DNA of 64,000 nt from Chryseobacterium gleum (GTDB lineage Bacteria > Bacteroidota > Bacteroidia > Flavobacteriales > BACL11): positions 1-64,000 of the forward strand of contig CAMBDW010000001.1 of the NCBI GenBank assembly GCA_945865535.1, in the 5' to 3' direction. Numbering within the stretch: position 1 is the stretch's first letter; every line of letters begins with the position of its first letter. The notes beneath the pieces were generated by a model. The model had not been told where the DNA came from. It saw only the letters and a program-made list of their open reading frames with translations, and did no database searches. Both the position numbers and the translations under genes were made by a program. Below are positions 53,990-62,936 of the stretch, piece after piece.

Positions 53990-55471
53990 TTAATTCTCAT
54001 TTTTAAACAAAAATAGATTTATTCTCTTAATGCTTAACAAAAGTAAATTATTTATATCCTCAGATAAATTTAAATAATATCCTAATGGAATAAAAATTAG
54101 AAGAACGGCTAATGATCTCCCAATAATATCAAGAAAAGTTTCACCCGAATTAGGTAAAAAATAAAGGAGGAAATATATCACAAAAAGCAATAAGACAGTA
54201 TAAATAGTTTTTAAGCTAAAAGGGTGCATATTCATCTTTACTTTTATAATAATAAATCTAATACAATTAAATAGCAAAATTGAGATTGCTGTGGCCATTG
54301 CAGCTCCATTAATTCCATATTTTGGTATAAATAAGAAATTGGTTGCAATAGTTACAAATACCAAAAATAAACTTGCAAATAAATCATATCGATAATACTT
54401 TGAGTTAATTATTATTTCCCCGTTTAAACCAGCAGACATATTAAATAATTGAGACAAGCCTATATAGAAAACTACCCATTTTCCTGCTTGAAATTTTTCA
54501 GGGAGTAGTGAGAAAACTGCATCAATATTAAGCCAAATACATAAGAAAAATACGCCTCCAATTATTAACTGATTTATTGATGACTTTGAGTAAATAGTTT
54601 GAATTTCATCTAAATCATTTTTTTCCCAAGCTTTAGCTATAAGAGGAATAGATATTGCGGCAATAGATTTTGCAGGGACCATTATTGCATTCCCAATAAA
54701 GAAAGCGATTGTATAAAATGCAACCTGTTCCAAATCAAGCATTGAGCCAATCATCATAATATCAATACGTGTAACGATTATTATTGAAATACCCCCAACT
54801 AAGACATACAAACCATATCTAAGAATCTCTTTTAGCTGTAAATCTTTTAATGAAATAGAAAAGGTCAATCTATTATTAAAAAACTGAATAAGTAATAAGA
54901 TGGCAAATTTAAGGAAATAGCCAAACAAATAAATCTGCAAAAAAGTGGTAAAATTAACATACCCAAACCAGTATAAGAGTAGAACAGAGATACTATAAAA
55001 CTTCAAAAATACTTCATTTATAAAAACAGGAGTTGTAGCGCTTAAAAAGGAGCGAGAAATTGAAGTCAGTACTTCATAAAATCCTATGAAAAAGACTAAT
55101 AAGATAATATAGAAAAAATTATCTTTGAGTAATTCACTTGCATTTAACAGTTCAAATAGCTGTTCTTTAAAAAGAAAATAAGAGAGCAGTGCAAATACAA
55201 AACCTAAAAGTGGGGTGATTAAACTTAAGAAATACAGCTGTCCCTTTTCTTTAATGGCAGGGAAAAAACGAACAAAAGTATTAGGAATTCCTAAATTTGT
55301 AAGAGTAGAAATTAAAATTGCGTATGCAAGCAAAATTTGTATTAATCCAAAATGTTCCGGATTATCTTTAAAAACATTTGGGTAAATAATCACCGTATTA
55401 ATAGCACCAATAACCATTCCAATATAAAAGCTAATGGAATTCTTTATACTTTGATTTCTAATAATTCCCAT
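53990..55471 (-). CDS. Polysaccharide flippase (Wzx/MATE-like)
   Basis: 493 residues with about 12-14 transmembrane helices. IKNSISFYIGMVIGAINTVIIYPNVF is the first helix, GLIQILLAYAILISTLTNLGIPNTFVRFFP the Wzx-like second, and GINGAAMATAISILLFNCIRF the conserved late helix. Such proteins flip lipid-linked oligosaccharide across the inner membrane. No single motif fixes the substrate, but the neighbouring GT2, CDP-glycerol-type transferase and galE genes make a surface polysaccharide the natural cargo. It is followed at once by the YfhO-like gene on the upstream side. Confidence 0.9.
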   Translation of the reverse strand: MGIIRNQSIKNSISFYIGMVIGAINTVIIYPNVFKDNPEHFGLIQILLAYAILISTLTNLGIPNTFVRFFPAIKEKGQLYFLSLITPLLGFVFALLSYFLFKEQLFELLNASELLKDNFFYIILLVFFIGFYEVLTSISRSFLSATTPVFINEVFLKFYSISVLLLYWFGYVNFTTFLQIYLFGYFLKFAILLLIQFFNNRLTFSISLKDLQLKEILRYGLYVLVGGISIIIVTRIDIMMIGSMLDLEQVAFYTIAFFIGNAIMVPAKSIAAISIPLIAKAWEKNDLDEIQTIYSKSSINQLIIGGVFFLCIWLNIDAVFSLLPEKFQAGKWVVFYIGLSQLFNMSAGLNGEIIINSKYYRYDLFASLFLVFVTIATNFLFIPKYGINGAAMATAISILLFNCIRFIIIKVKMNMHPFSLKTIYTVLLLFVIYFLLYFLPNSGETFLDIIGRSLAVLLIFIPLGYYLNLSEDINNLLLLSIKRINLFLFKNEN

Positions 55472-57850
55472 TTACATTTTTCTTAGTTCCTTGAAAGAAA
55501 CAAAAGCTAAAAGTAACAATAGGGTGACTGAAGAGGCAAGTGCTACGGTTTCTCCAGTTTTATAAGTTGATGGTTCGAACTTAAATTCTACTAAATGATT
55601 TCCTTCAGGAATCTGCATTCCTCTAAGCACATAATCAGCTCTAAAATGAGGTTTTAATTCTCCATCAATATAGGCATTCCATCCTTTATCATAATAGATT
55701 TCAGAGAAAATAGCTATCCCATCTTTTGTTGAAGAAGAAGTGTATTTTAAGTAATTAGGTTTGTATTCTTCTAAGGTAATAGTAGCATTTGAATTATCTA
55801 GATTCTCAATAATTTGGTCAGAAAATCTTATATCGACTATTGCAGTAGAATCAGGATTAAATCCATTTAATGCAGCAATTTCGGCATCAGCATTCGCCAC
55901 TATATTTACATTATTTACAAACCAAGCATTTCCCATTGCACCAGGATTTTGCTGTACTTGGCCTTGTTGCGAAATAAAATACTTGGTATTAAGCATATTA
56001 AGAACCGCCATATTGCCTTTTGCAATATGATTCTCAATAAGCTCTTGATAGCGTTTTAATTTTGCCCCATGATAGCCTCCTATTGACTTGTGAAAATAAG
56101 AAGTGCTAGCATCATTAAAAGTGCTCACAGTCTGATTAAATACTCTAAAATTTGGATCCTTATCGTTTAATATCTGCTGATCTGCTTGAGATGCTTGATA
56201 AGGCTTTTCTACCTTTCTCTTACTTGCAAAATTATCATTATTCAAATATCTTTTATTTACGGTCCACATGTCTGCTAAAACTAAAACTCCTACAATAAAA
56301 ATAACATATTTTGATTGTAGTTGATTTTTTAGAAATAACCAAAGAGTTCCAAAGGTGAGTGCTATAAAAATAAAGGAGCGCCAAGCATCAGCACTTAAAA
56401 GTCCTGCTCTATCAGATTGTAAAGCATCAATAGGCCAACCATTTTTTTCTAAACTTGCATCTTGTCCTCCAACAAAATCAAAAAATAGTGATGGTATTAA
56501 AGCGAAAAGTAAAGTAATACCTCCCACAAAATAAAAAGCTAATTTTAGTGATTTCTCCTTTTCATTTTCTAATTTATCAGAACTTAAAAATTTATTTAAT
56601 GCAACAAAACCTAAAAGAGGTACGGTAAATTCTGCAATTACCAAAATCATAGATACAGCTCTAAATTTATTATAGCCAGGAAAATAGTCTAAAAACAGTT
56701 CAGTTAATCCCATAAAATTCTTTCCCCAAGCGAGCATTATAGACATAATTGTCGCCATAACTAACCAAATTCTCATCTCAGATTTAACAAAGAATAATCC
56801 TAACACAAATAAAAAGATAACAATGGCGCCGGCATAAGTTGGTCCTGAAACACCTGGCTGATCTCCCCAATAAAGAGGCAATTGTTTTATGAGTTGCTTA
56901 GCATTTGGAGTACTTTTAATAGCTTGATATGTTTCTGACTCAGTAGTTAGCTCTCCTTGTGAAGCTCCTCCATGAAAATTAGGAATTAACAAAGTAAAGG
57001 TTTCTGCAATTCCATAACTCCATTGTGTTGCATAATCTTTATCTAATCCTGTTGTTTTATTATCTAGATTTGTAGTTAATTCTGATTTACCTCTGGTACT
57101 ATCTTTACCATACTCCATGGTTGCTGCTAAGTTAGTAAAGGCCGTACCTGAAGCTAATAAGGCTGCAACAAGCAAGACTCCTGTTCGCTTTGCAAAATCA
57201 ACAAGATTTTTGGCTTTCAAATCTTTAACAAACTGAACTAAACCAATAATTAAAAGCATTAATGCCAAATAATAAGTAATTTGTAGATGATTCGCATAAA
57301 TTTCTAATGCAACCGTAAGAGCAGTTAAAACTCCTCCTAATAACATCTTTCCTCTATAGGTATAAAGCACTGCAGCAACTACCATGGGAACATATGCAAT
57401 TGCATGAGCTTTTGTCATATGGCCTGCTTGAATAATAATAAAGAAATAAGAAGAAAATGCAAAAGCTATTGCACCTACAGCAGCTAATCGATAATCTACT
57501 TTTAATGATAAAAGTAAGATGTAAAATCCTAATAAATACAAAAACAATAAACTAGCTGGCCTTGGCATACCTAAAGTAATGACTTTAACTACATATTGAA
57601 TTAAATTAGCATCCGACCATGTAGCAATTTGATAAGCTGGCATTCCAGAAAACATGGAGTTTGTCCAAAGAGCATTCTCACCAGTTTTTTCATGAAAGTC
57701 AACAACTTCTTTACTCATTCCTTGCCATTGCTTTATATCGTGCATGTCCAACATCTTACCTTCAAGTAGTGGAGAAAAATAGACAAATGAGATACTCATA
57801 AATAATAGCAATACTATTAAATGAGGTCTTAGTTTTTTAAGTTTTTCCAT
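55472..57850 (-). CDS. YfhO-family membrane protein
   Basis: About 792 residues from the ATG at 57850 (MEKLKKLRPHLIVLLLFMSISF); a longer frame from 57886 would overlap the upstream DUF4834 gene and is less likely. There are about 12 hydrophobic segments, a periplasmic N-terminal loop with the acid motif MLDMHDIKQWQGM, and a C-terminal soluble domain ending HLVEFKFEPS then a final helix. YfhO proteins are GT-C-like membrane glycosyltransferases that modify lipid-linked or teichoic polymers; here it sits next to a flippase and could glycosylate the surface polymer. It lies seven bases after the DUF4834 gene. Confidence 0.88.
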   Translation of the reverse strand: MEKLKKLRPHLIVLLLFMSISFVYFSPLLEGKMLDMHDIKQWQGMSKEVVDFHEKTGENALWTNSMFSGMPAYQIATWSDANLIQYVVKVITLGMPRPASLLFLYLLGFYILLLSLKVDYRLAAVGAIAFAFSSYFFIIIQAGHMTKAHAIAYVPMVVAAVLYTYRGKMLLGGVLTALTVALEIYANHLQITYYLALMLLIIGLVQFVKDLKAKNLVDFAKRTGVLLVAALLASGTAFTNLAATMEYGKDSTRGKSELTTNLDNKTTGLDKDYATQWSYGIAETFTLLIPNFHGGASQGELTTESETYQAIKSTPNAKQLIKQLPLYWGDQPGVSGPTYAGAIVIFLFVLGLFFVKSEMRIWLVMATIMSIMLAWGKNFMGLTELFLDYFPGYNKFRAVSMILVIAEFTVPLLGFVALNKFLSSDKLENEKEKSLKLAFYFVGGITLLFALIPSLFFDFVGGQDASLEKNGWPIDALQSDRAGLLSADAWRSFIFIALTFGTLWLFLKNQLQSKYVIFIVGVLVLADMWTVNKRYLNNDNFASKRKVEKPYQASQADQQILNDKDPNFRVFNQTVSTFNDASTSYFHKSIGGYHGAKLKRYQELIENHIAKGNMAVLNMLNTKYFISQQGQVQQNPGAMGNAWFVNNVNIVANADAEIAALNGFNPDSTAIVDIRFSDQIIENLDNSNATITLEEYKPNYLKYTSSSTKDGIAIFSEIYYDKGWNAYIDGELKPHFRADYVLRGMQIPEGNHLVEFKFEPSTYKTGETVALASSVTLLLLLAFVSFKELRKM

Positions 57851-57857
57851 AATTTTA

Positions 57858-58124
57858 TTATTGATCAACTTCTTCAAAATCAACATATTCTCCTATATTA
57901 TCTGATTTTGATTTGGTTGTATTATTTGTTTTTTCAAGAGTAACTTTACCCTCCTCTTGAGGTGGTTTTTGTTGCCTCTGGTACTGTTGACTAAATTGCT
58001 GATTAACTCTTTCTTGCATTTTATTTACAAAACGTTTTATTAAAAAAGGAGCTACTAATCTAGCAACTATCTTTATTAAATAATAGATAAAGAAAAACCA
58101 TAATAGAAATCTAAGCAATCCCAT
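57858..58124 (-). CDS. DUF4834 family small membrane protein
   Basis: 88 residues. An N-terminal hydrophobic helix (about 2-28, LRFLLWFFFIYYLIKIVARLV) is followed by a basic-to-polar, glutamine-rich region and an acidic end (YVDFEEVDQ). This matches the layout of the Bacteroidota DUF4834 family. Function unknown. It lies one base after carB and just before the YfhO-like gene in a minus-strand run. Confidence 0.75.
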   Translation of the reverse strand: MGLLRFLLWFFFIYYLIKIVARLVAPFLIKRFVNKMQERVNQQFSQQYQRQQKPPQEEGKVTLEKTNNTTKSKSDNIGEYVDFEEVDQ

Positions 58125-58125
58125 A

Positions 58126-60972
58126 TTATCTACTTAAATACAAGTTTCTTTCAGAATACACTTTTGTAAAATAATCATCCTGCAAATCATCAATAAAATA
58201 AATAGCTTCTCCTGTTGATTTCATTTCGGGTCCTAATTCCTTATTTACATTAGGAAATTTATCAAACGAGAAGACTGGAACCTTTATTGCATAGCCTTTC
58301 TTAGTTGGATTAAAATCAAAATCTTTGAGTTTCTTCTCTCCAAGCATAACTTTAGCAGCATAATTTACATAAGGCTCATCATAGGCTTTTGCAATGAATG
58401 GAACAGTTCTTGATGCCCTTGGATTAGCTTCAATGACATAAACTACTTCATTTTTAATAGCAAACTGAATATTTATTAATCCTACGGTTTCTAAAGCAAT
58501 GGCAATTTTATTGGTAATATCAATCATTTGTTGACGCACATTGTCGCTTAAATCAAAAGTGGGCAATACAGCATAAGAATCTCCTGAGTGAATTCCACAT
58601 GGTTCAATATGTTCCATCATTCCAATAATATAAACATTTTCTCCATCACAAATGGCATCAGCCTCTGCCTCAATTGCTTTGTCCAAATAATGATCTAAAA
58701 GCACTTTATTACCTGGCATATCCTTAAGTAAATTGACAATATGATGTTCTAATTCCTCTTCATTAATTACAATTTTCATCCCTTGACCTCCTAAAACATA
58801 GGATGGCCTAACCAGTATTGGAAAATTCAAAGTTTTAGAAATTTCAATAGCATCTTCTGCTGTTTCGGCTACTGCAAATTCTGGATATGGAATATTATGC
58901 TGCTTAAGTAACTCTGAGAATCTTCCTCTATCTTCAGCAATATCTAAAGCCTGATATGAAGTTCCCATAATTTTAATCCCATAACGATCTAATTTCTCAG
59001 CTAATTTAAGTGCTGTTTGCCCTCCTAACTGCACAATAACGCCTTCAGGTTTCTCATGGCGAATAACGTCATATATATATTCCCAGAAAACAGGTTCAAA
59101 ATAGAGCTTGTCGGCTGTATCAAAATCAGTAGAAACAGTTTCAGGATTACAGTTTATCATAATAGTTTCATAACCACATTCTTTAGCTGCTAATACCCCA
59201 TGCACACATGAATAATCAAACTCGATTCCTTGACCTATTCTATTAGGACCAGATCCTAATACAATTATCTTTTTCCTAGGCGTAACCTCACTCTCATTTT
59301 CAGCAAATTCAACACCATTCTCTTCTTTTGGTAGTTCAAAAGTTGAGTAATAGTAAGGCGTCTGAGCTTTAAACTCAGCGGCACAAGTATCAACTAATTT
59401 ATAGACCCTTTTAATATTCTGCTCATTTCTTTTATTATAAACTGCACTCTCCAAACATTTAACTAAATATGCAATTTGTCTATCGGCATAGCCCTTCATT
59501 TTTGCCTCTAAAAGCAAATCCTTTGGAATAGTTTCAATAGTATATTTCTCCATCTCTTTCTCTAAAACTACCAATTCTTCAATCTGATGCAAAAACCAGT
59601 AATCAATTCTAGTAATTTCATGAATTTTTTTAGTAGGAATACCAATTCTAATGGCATCATACACCCTGAAAATTCTATCTCCACTTGCATGCTTTAGCTC
59701 GTATAAAATCTTATCCTGATCCGTTTTCCCTTTGCCATCTGCACCCAAACCATTACGCCCAATTTCTAAAGATTGACAGGCTTTTTGCAGGGCTTCTTGG
59801 AAAGATCTTCCAATACTCATTACCTCACCCACTGATTTCATTTGCAAACCCAATTCATTATTAGAACCTTTAAATTTATCAAAATTCCATCTAGGAATCT
59901 TTACAACAACATAATCCAAAGTTGGCTCAAAGCAAGCGGAAGTAGTTTTGGTAATTTGATTGTATAATTCATCCAAAGTATAACCTATTGCTAACTTACT
60001 AGCAATCTTTGCAATAGGATAACCAGTTGCTTTGGAAGCCAATGCTGATGAGCGCGATACTCTAGGGTTAATTTCAATAGCAATAATATCCTCCGACTTA
60101 TCCGGATTTACAGCAAATTGCACATTACAACCTCCTGCGAAATCTCCTATAGAACGCATCATCTTAATTGCCATATTACGCATTTTCTGATAAGTTACAT
60201 CAGAAAGCGTCATAGCAGGAGCTATAGTAATAGAATCGCCAGTATGAATTCCCATAGGATCCAAGTTTTCAATGTTACAAATGATGATTACATTATCATT
60301 AGCATCACGCAAAAGCTCTAATTCATACTCTTTCCAACCCAATACTGCTTTATCTATTAGCACCTCATGAATGGGTGAAGCATGCAATCCTTTGGAGAGT
60401 AAATCTTCAAACTGTTCTTTAGTATGAACAAATGCAGCTCCTGTACCTCCTAGAGTAAATGAAGGTCGAATTACTAATGGAAATCCTAGTTCTTGAGCCA
60501 CTCCTTTTCCTTCTAAGAATGAAGTGGCAATACGAGCTGGAGCAACTGGAATATCTATTTTTTCCATTAATTTACGAAACTGCTCTCTATCTTCAGTAAT
60601 ATGGATAGCAGCAATATCAACTCCAATAATAGCAACGCCATACTTTTTCCAAATTCCTTTTTCATCAACTTCAATACAAAGATTTAATGCAGTCTGCCCT
60701 CCCATTGTTGGTAATACAGCATCAATATTTCTTTCTTCTAATATCGCAACAATTGAGGCAACAGTAAGAGGTTTTAAGTAAATATGATCCGCAACCACTT
60801 TATCGGTCATAATAGTTGCAGGGTTAGAATTAATTAAAGACACCTCAATTCCTTCCTCACGCAATGATCGTGCCGCTTGCGAACCCGAGTAATCAAACTC
60901 ACAAGCTTGCCCAATCACAATTGGTCCGCTTCCTATAATTAATACTGATTTTAATAACTTATTCTTTGGCAT
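58126..60972 (-). CDS. carB: Carbamoyl-phosphate synthase large subunit, without C-terminal regulatory domain
   Basis: Makes carbamoyl phosphate from bicarbonate, glutamine-derived ammonia and two ATP, for arginine and pyrimidines. Both ATP-grasp halves are present: the first with GQACEFDYSGSQAARSLREEG and PSFTLGGTGAAF, the second with IGQGIEFDYSCVHGV and VLVRPSYVLGGQGM; a 948-residue length is about 120 shorter than the classic enzyme because the C-terminal MGS-like domain that binds UMP and ornithine is absent. The end is a short SRNLYLSR-like tail. Truncation is clean, not a frameshift, and this form is common in the phylum to my recollection. carA is not in the window. Confidence 0.95.
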   Translation of the reverse strand: MPKNKLLKSVLIIGSGPIVIGQACEFDYSGSQAARSLREEGIEVSLINSNPATIMTDKVVADHIYLKPLTVASIVAILEERNIDAVLPTMGGQTALNLCIEVDEKGIWKKYGVAIIGVDIAAIHITEDREQFRKLMEKIDIPVAPARIATSFLEGKGVAQELGFPLVIRPSFTLGGTGAAFVHTKEQFEDLLSKGLHASPIHEVLIDKAVLGWKEYELELLRDANDNVIIICNIENLDPMGIHTGDSITIAPAMTLSDVTYQKMRNMAIKMMRSIGDFAGGCNVQFAVNPDKSEDIIAIEINPRVSRSSALASKATGYPIAKIASKLAIGYTLDELYNQITKTTSACFEPTLDYVVVKIPRWNFDKFKGSNNELGLQMKSVGEVMSIGRSFQEALQKACQSLEIGRNGLGADGKGKTDQDKILYELKHASGDRIFRVYDAIRIGIPTKKIHEITRIDYWFLHQIEELVVLEKEMEKYTIETIPKDLLLEAKMKGYADRQIAYLVKCLESAVYNKRNEQNIKRVYKLVDTCAAEFKAQTPYYYSTFELPKEENGVEFAENESEVTPRKKIIVLGSGPNRIGQGIEFDYSCVHGVLAAKECGYETIMINCNPETVSTDFDTADKLYFEPVFWEYIYDVIRHEKPEGVIVQLGGQTALKLAEKLDRYGIKIMGTSYQALDIAEDRGRFSELLKQHNIPYPEFAVAETAEDAIEISKTLNFPILVRPSYVLGGQGMKIVINEEELEHHIVNLLKDMPGNKVLLDHYLDKAIEAEADAICDGENVYIIGMMEHIEPCGIHSGDSYAVLPTFDLSDNVRQQMIDITNKIAIALETVGLINIQFAIKNEVVYVIEANPRASRTVPFIAKAYDEPYVNYAAKVMLGEKKLKDFDFNPTKKGYAIKVPVFSFDKFPNVNKELGPEMKSTGEAIYFIDDLQDDYFTKVYSERNLYLSR

Positions 60973-61070
60973 TTTCTTTTTTATATGTGTGCGAATTTAC
61001 AAATTTTTAGTTTTTCTTTTTATCTAGAAGTAGGAATATATATTAACAATATTTACTTTTAAAAAAAATT

Positions 61071-61100
61071 AAAAAAAAAGGTGTTGCAAAAGCAACACCT
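61071..61100 (-). terminator. rpmH terminator
   Basis: AGGTGTTGC, four-base loop, GCAACACCT is a perfect 9-bp stem at 61079-61100, with eight U residues on the minus strand. It lies 24 bases after the rpmH stop and prevents read-through into carB. Confidence 0.9.
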
Positions 61101-61124
61101 CTTATTTATTCTAAAAATCATTTT

Positions 61125-61283
61125 TTATTTATGACCCATTTCGTCAGAAACCGTCAAACGGACTCTTCCTTTAGCTCTTCTTCTAGCTAATACTTTTTGT
61201 CCATCTGCAGTTGACATACGATCCATAAAACCGTGTTTGTTTTTTCTTTTTCTGTTAGATGGTTGAAATGTTCTTTTTGGCAT
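61125..61283 (-). CDS. rpmH: 50S ribosomal protein bL34
   Basis: A 52-residue basic protein: [20 protein letters not shown], then [20 protein letters not shown] and [12 protein letters not shown]. This is the classic bL34 sequence, and too short for ordinary ORF thresholds. The start ATG at 61283 is supported by the invariant MPKRTFQPS. It has a promoter 29 bases upstream and a strong terminator after it. It is part of the large ribosomal subunit. rnpA, which follows rpmH in many bacteria, is not next to it here. Confidence 0.98.
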   Translation of the reverse strand: MPKRTFQPSNRKRKNKHGFMDRMSTADGQKVLARRRAKGRVRLTVSDEMGHK

Positions 61284-61312
61284 GATTTTATTTCTTTATT
61301 ATTTCTGGGCTG

Positions 61313-61320
61313 CAAATATA
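61313..61320 (-). promoter_or_regulatory. rpmH promoter, TTG-N21-TATATTTG
   Basis: TTG at 61344-61342, 21-base spacer and TATATTTG on the minus strand, 29 bases before the rpmH start. A good two-element match, as expected for a ribosomal protein gene. Confidence 0.7.
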
Positions 61321-61361
61321 ACATGTTTTTCTTTTTAGCAGCAAAATATGTGTTATTTTTT

Positions 61362-61369
61362 TATATTTG
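61362..61369 (+). promoter_or_regulatory. -7 box TATATTTG before the CDGSH gene
   Basis: Exact TAnnTTTG followed by C, 16 bases before the ATG at 61386 and divergent from the rpmH promoter. Confidence 0.6.
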
Positions 61370-61385
61370 CTATAAAATCAAAAAC

Positions 61386-61625
61386 ATGAACCAATTACCA
61401 AAAATTGCACAAAAATCACCTTATGTAGTTAATGAAAAATCTGGCAAGAAAGCATTTTGTACTTGTGGGTTAAGCACTAAAAATCCCTATTGTGATGGCT
61501 CTCACAAAGGAACAGGATTTTCTCCTAATATTATTGAATTAAAAGAAGATAAAATAGTAGCATGGTGTGGCTGCAAACATTCTAAAAAAGGCGCTTTTTG
61601 TGATGGAACTCACAAAAACCTTTAG
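61386..61625 (+). CDS. Double CDGSH iron-sulfur protein
   Basis: 79 residues when started at the ATG at 61386. A longer frame from 61233 would run across the divergent promoters and rpmH and is rejected. Two CDGSH motifs are visible: CTCGLSTKNPYCDGSHKG at residues 25-42 and CGCKHSKKGAFCDGTHK near the C-terminus. Each would bind a 2Fe-2S cluster with three Cys and one His. Such mitoNEET-like proteins may act in iron-sulfur or redox homeostasis; the bacterial role is not settled. The stop shares TTAG with the stop of the opposing gene. Confidence 0.92.
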   Translation: MNQLPKIAQKSPYVVNEKSGKKAFCTCGLSTKNPYCDGSHKGTGFSPNIIELKEDKIVAWCGCKHSKKGAFCDGTHKNL

Positions 61626-62539
61626 TGCACTAAAAAATTAGTGTTCTGTAACTTAAACTCTGCTCTTTCTGGTTTAAACAAAATAACATCCCAAAAACCT
61701 TTATAGAAAATATCTGTCGGAACATGTTTGCCATTAACATAATCCATATTTACCGTTATATCCATATCTAAGTCTATAAACAAGTTGCTATAAACAAATT
61801 TATATTCTCTATAAATTACATTAAAATTCTGCTTGTCAAAATAAGAAACAACTTTTCTGATAAGTGCTTTTTTTTCATCTTTTGCAGATAAATCTTTTTT
61901 TACTTTTATAGTGAATGAATAACAATCTCTATTCTTATAAGTTGTTTGTCCAATAGTATAATCATAATATTGTTGCATCTCAATATCAAAAATGGCTAAT
62001 TTTTTGGATATTCCTCCTTTTGATTGCTCCACATCATCTGTTCCAATGGAGAAACCCACTGTTTTTGCATCTCGCATATTTTGGCTCTCTCCTTTATTTT
62101 TATCATCAGACAATTTCAAACTAACAGCAATAGTATCTTTAGGAAAAAATACCTCATCAAAAGCCTCTGGAGTATAATATTGATACTTTCCATTCCGCTT
62201 AAAAATCTTTCCCTCATCAAAAATAAAGTCATTCACTATCCAGCATTTTTTACCATTAGAATAATGAGTCCCATCTTTTTTAAGTGTGCCAATCTTCTTG
62301 CCTTTTGCATCAAATATTTTAAGCTCACTTTTATACTTATGAGTATAATAACGCAAATGCTTAAAGCCCATATAAAAAGTAGTATCGCTTTTTACATATC
62401 CGACAAAATCTTCTACTGAAAAACCATTATTTTTTTCTGAAATTACCACATCATCTAAAAGAATCATTGGCATTAAAGTATCTTGAGCCTGCAAAACAGA
62501 AACAAAGAAAAAAGAAACAAAAAATAACATACTTTTCAT
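61622..62539 (-). CDS. Secreted protein of unknown function
   Basis: 305 residues. A signal peptide (about 1-18, ending LQAQ) is followed by LMPMILLDDVVISEKNN, which resembles the short linker seen after the carboxypeptidase-like domain in TonB-linked proteins, but no receptor barrel follows. The body is alpha/beta with YYTHKYKSELKIFDAKGKKIGTL, YNVIYREYKFVYS and a closing FKLQNTNFLVH strand. I recognise no family. It has a -7 box only four bases before its ATG and sits just downstream of the rnpB terminator. Its 3' end overlaps the CDGSH gene by four bases. Confidence 0.7.
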   Translation of the reverse strand: MKSMLFFVSFFFVSVLQAQDTLMPMILLDDVVISEKNNGFSVEDFVGYVKSDTTFYMGFKHLRYYTHKYKSELKIFDAKGKKIGTLKKDGTHYSNGKKCWIVNDFIFDEGKIFKRNGKYQYYTPEAFDEVFFPKDTIAVSLKLSDDKNKGESQNMRDAKTVGFSIGTDDVEQSKGGISKKLAIFDIEMQQYYDYTIGQTTYKNRDCYSFTIKVKKDLSAKDEKKALIRKVVSYFDKQNFNVIYREYKFVYSNLFIDLDMDITVNMDYVNGKHVPTDIFYKGFWDVILFKPERAEFKLQNTNFLVH

Positions 62540-62543
62540 AAAG

Positions 62544-62551
62544 CAAAGATA
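62544..62551 (-). promoter_or_regulatory. -7 box TATCTTTG next to the rnpB terminator
   Basis: Exact TAnnTTTG on the minus strand, four bases before the ATG at 62539. Its first T is the last base of the rnpB terminator U-tract. Confidence 0.65.
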
Positions 62552-62576
62552 AAAAAAGCCGACACTAAGTGTCGGC
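62551..62576 (-). terminator. rnpB terminator
   Basis: GCCGACAC, three-base loop and GTGTCGGC form a perfect 8-bp GC-rich stem at 62558-62576, with seven U residues on the minus strand. Confidence 0.9.
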
Positions 62577-62579
62577 CTT

Positions 62580-62886
62580 ATATTAGTAATTACACGTAAG
62601 CCGGATTCTGTTCTCCTAAGAGTGCTATCATTTATCTAGGACAATAGTTACCTATTGCCTCAAGCTACCTACCCCTCAAGAAAAAGCGAGCAGCTCTTAA
62701 ATCTTGATATACATGGTATTGCACCACATAGAGTTTGCCTGGTTTCACTACAGCCTAACTGTACTTGCTTTCTGTTGCACTTGTCCATACCTTACGATAG
62801 ATGGGCATTACCCATTATGTTGCTCTATGGTGTCCGGACTTTCCTCTTCAATAAATTGAAGCGATAGCATCAGTAATTACCTCAGC
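62580..62886 (-). ncRNA. rnpB: RNase P RNA
   Basis: The catalytic RNA that trims tRNA 5' ends. On the minus strand the 5' part contains GAGGAAAGTCCGGACACC and the 3' part ACAGAATCCGGCTTAC, the two universally conserved blocks that pair as helix P4. The ends contain complementary GTAATTAC segments (62873-62880 and 62586-62593) that would close helix P1. About 300 bases fits the bacterial type A size class. Antisense reading frames here are spurious. Exact ends are estimated from P1; a strong terminator follows. Confidence 0.95.
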
Positions 62887-62936
62887 GAAAATAAACAATA
62901 GATTTTAGATATTAGATACTAGACTATTAAATTAAT

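Noticed and set aside
61233-61385. N-terminal extension of the CDGSH frame back to 61233
   Set aside because: It would run through the rpmH coding sequence and the divergent promoters; the ATG at 61386 gives a normal small CDGSH protein.
62655-62867. 70-codon plus-strand frame
   Set aside because: It lies antisense within the RNase P RNA, whose conserved blocks are clear on the minus strand.
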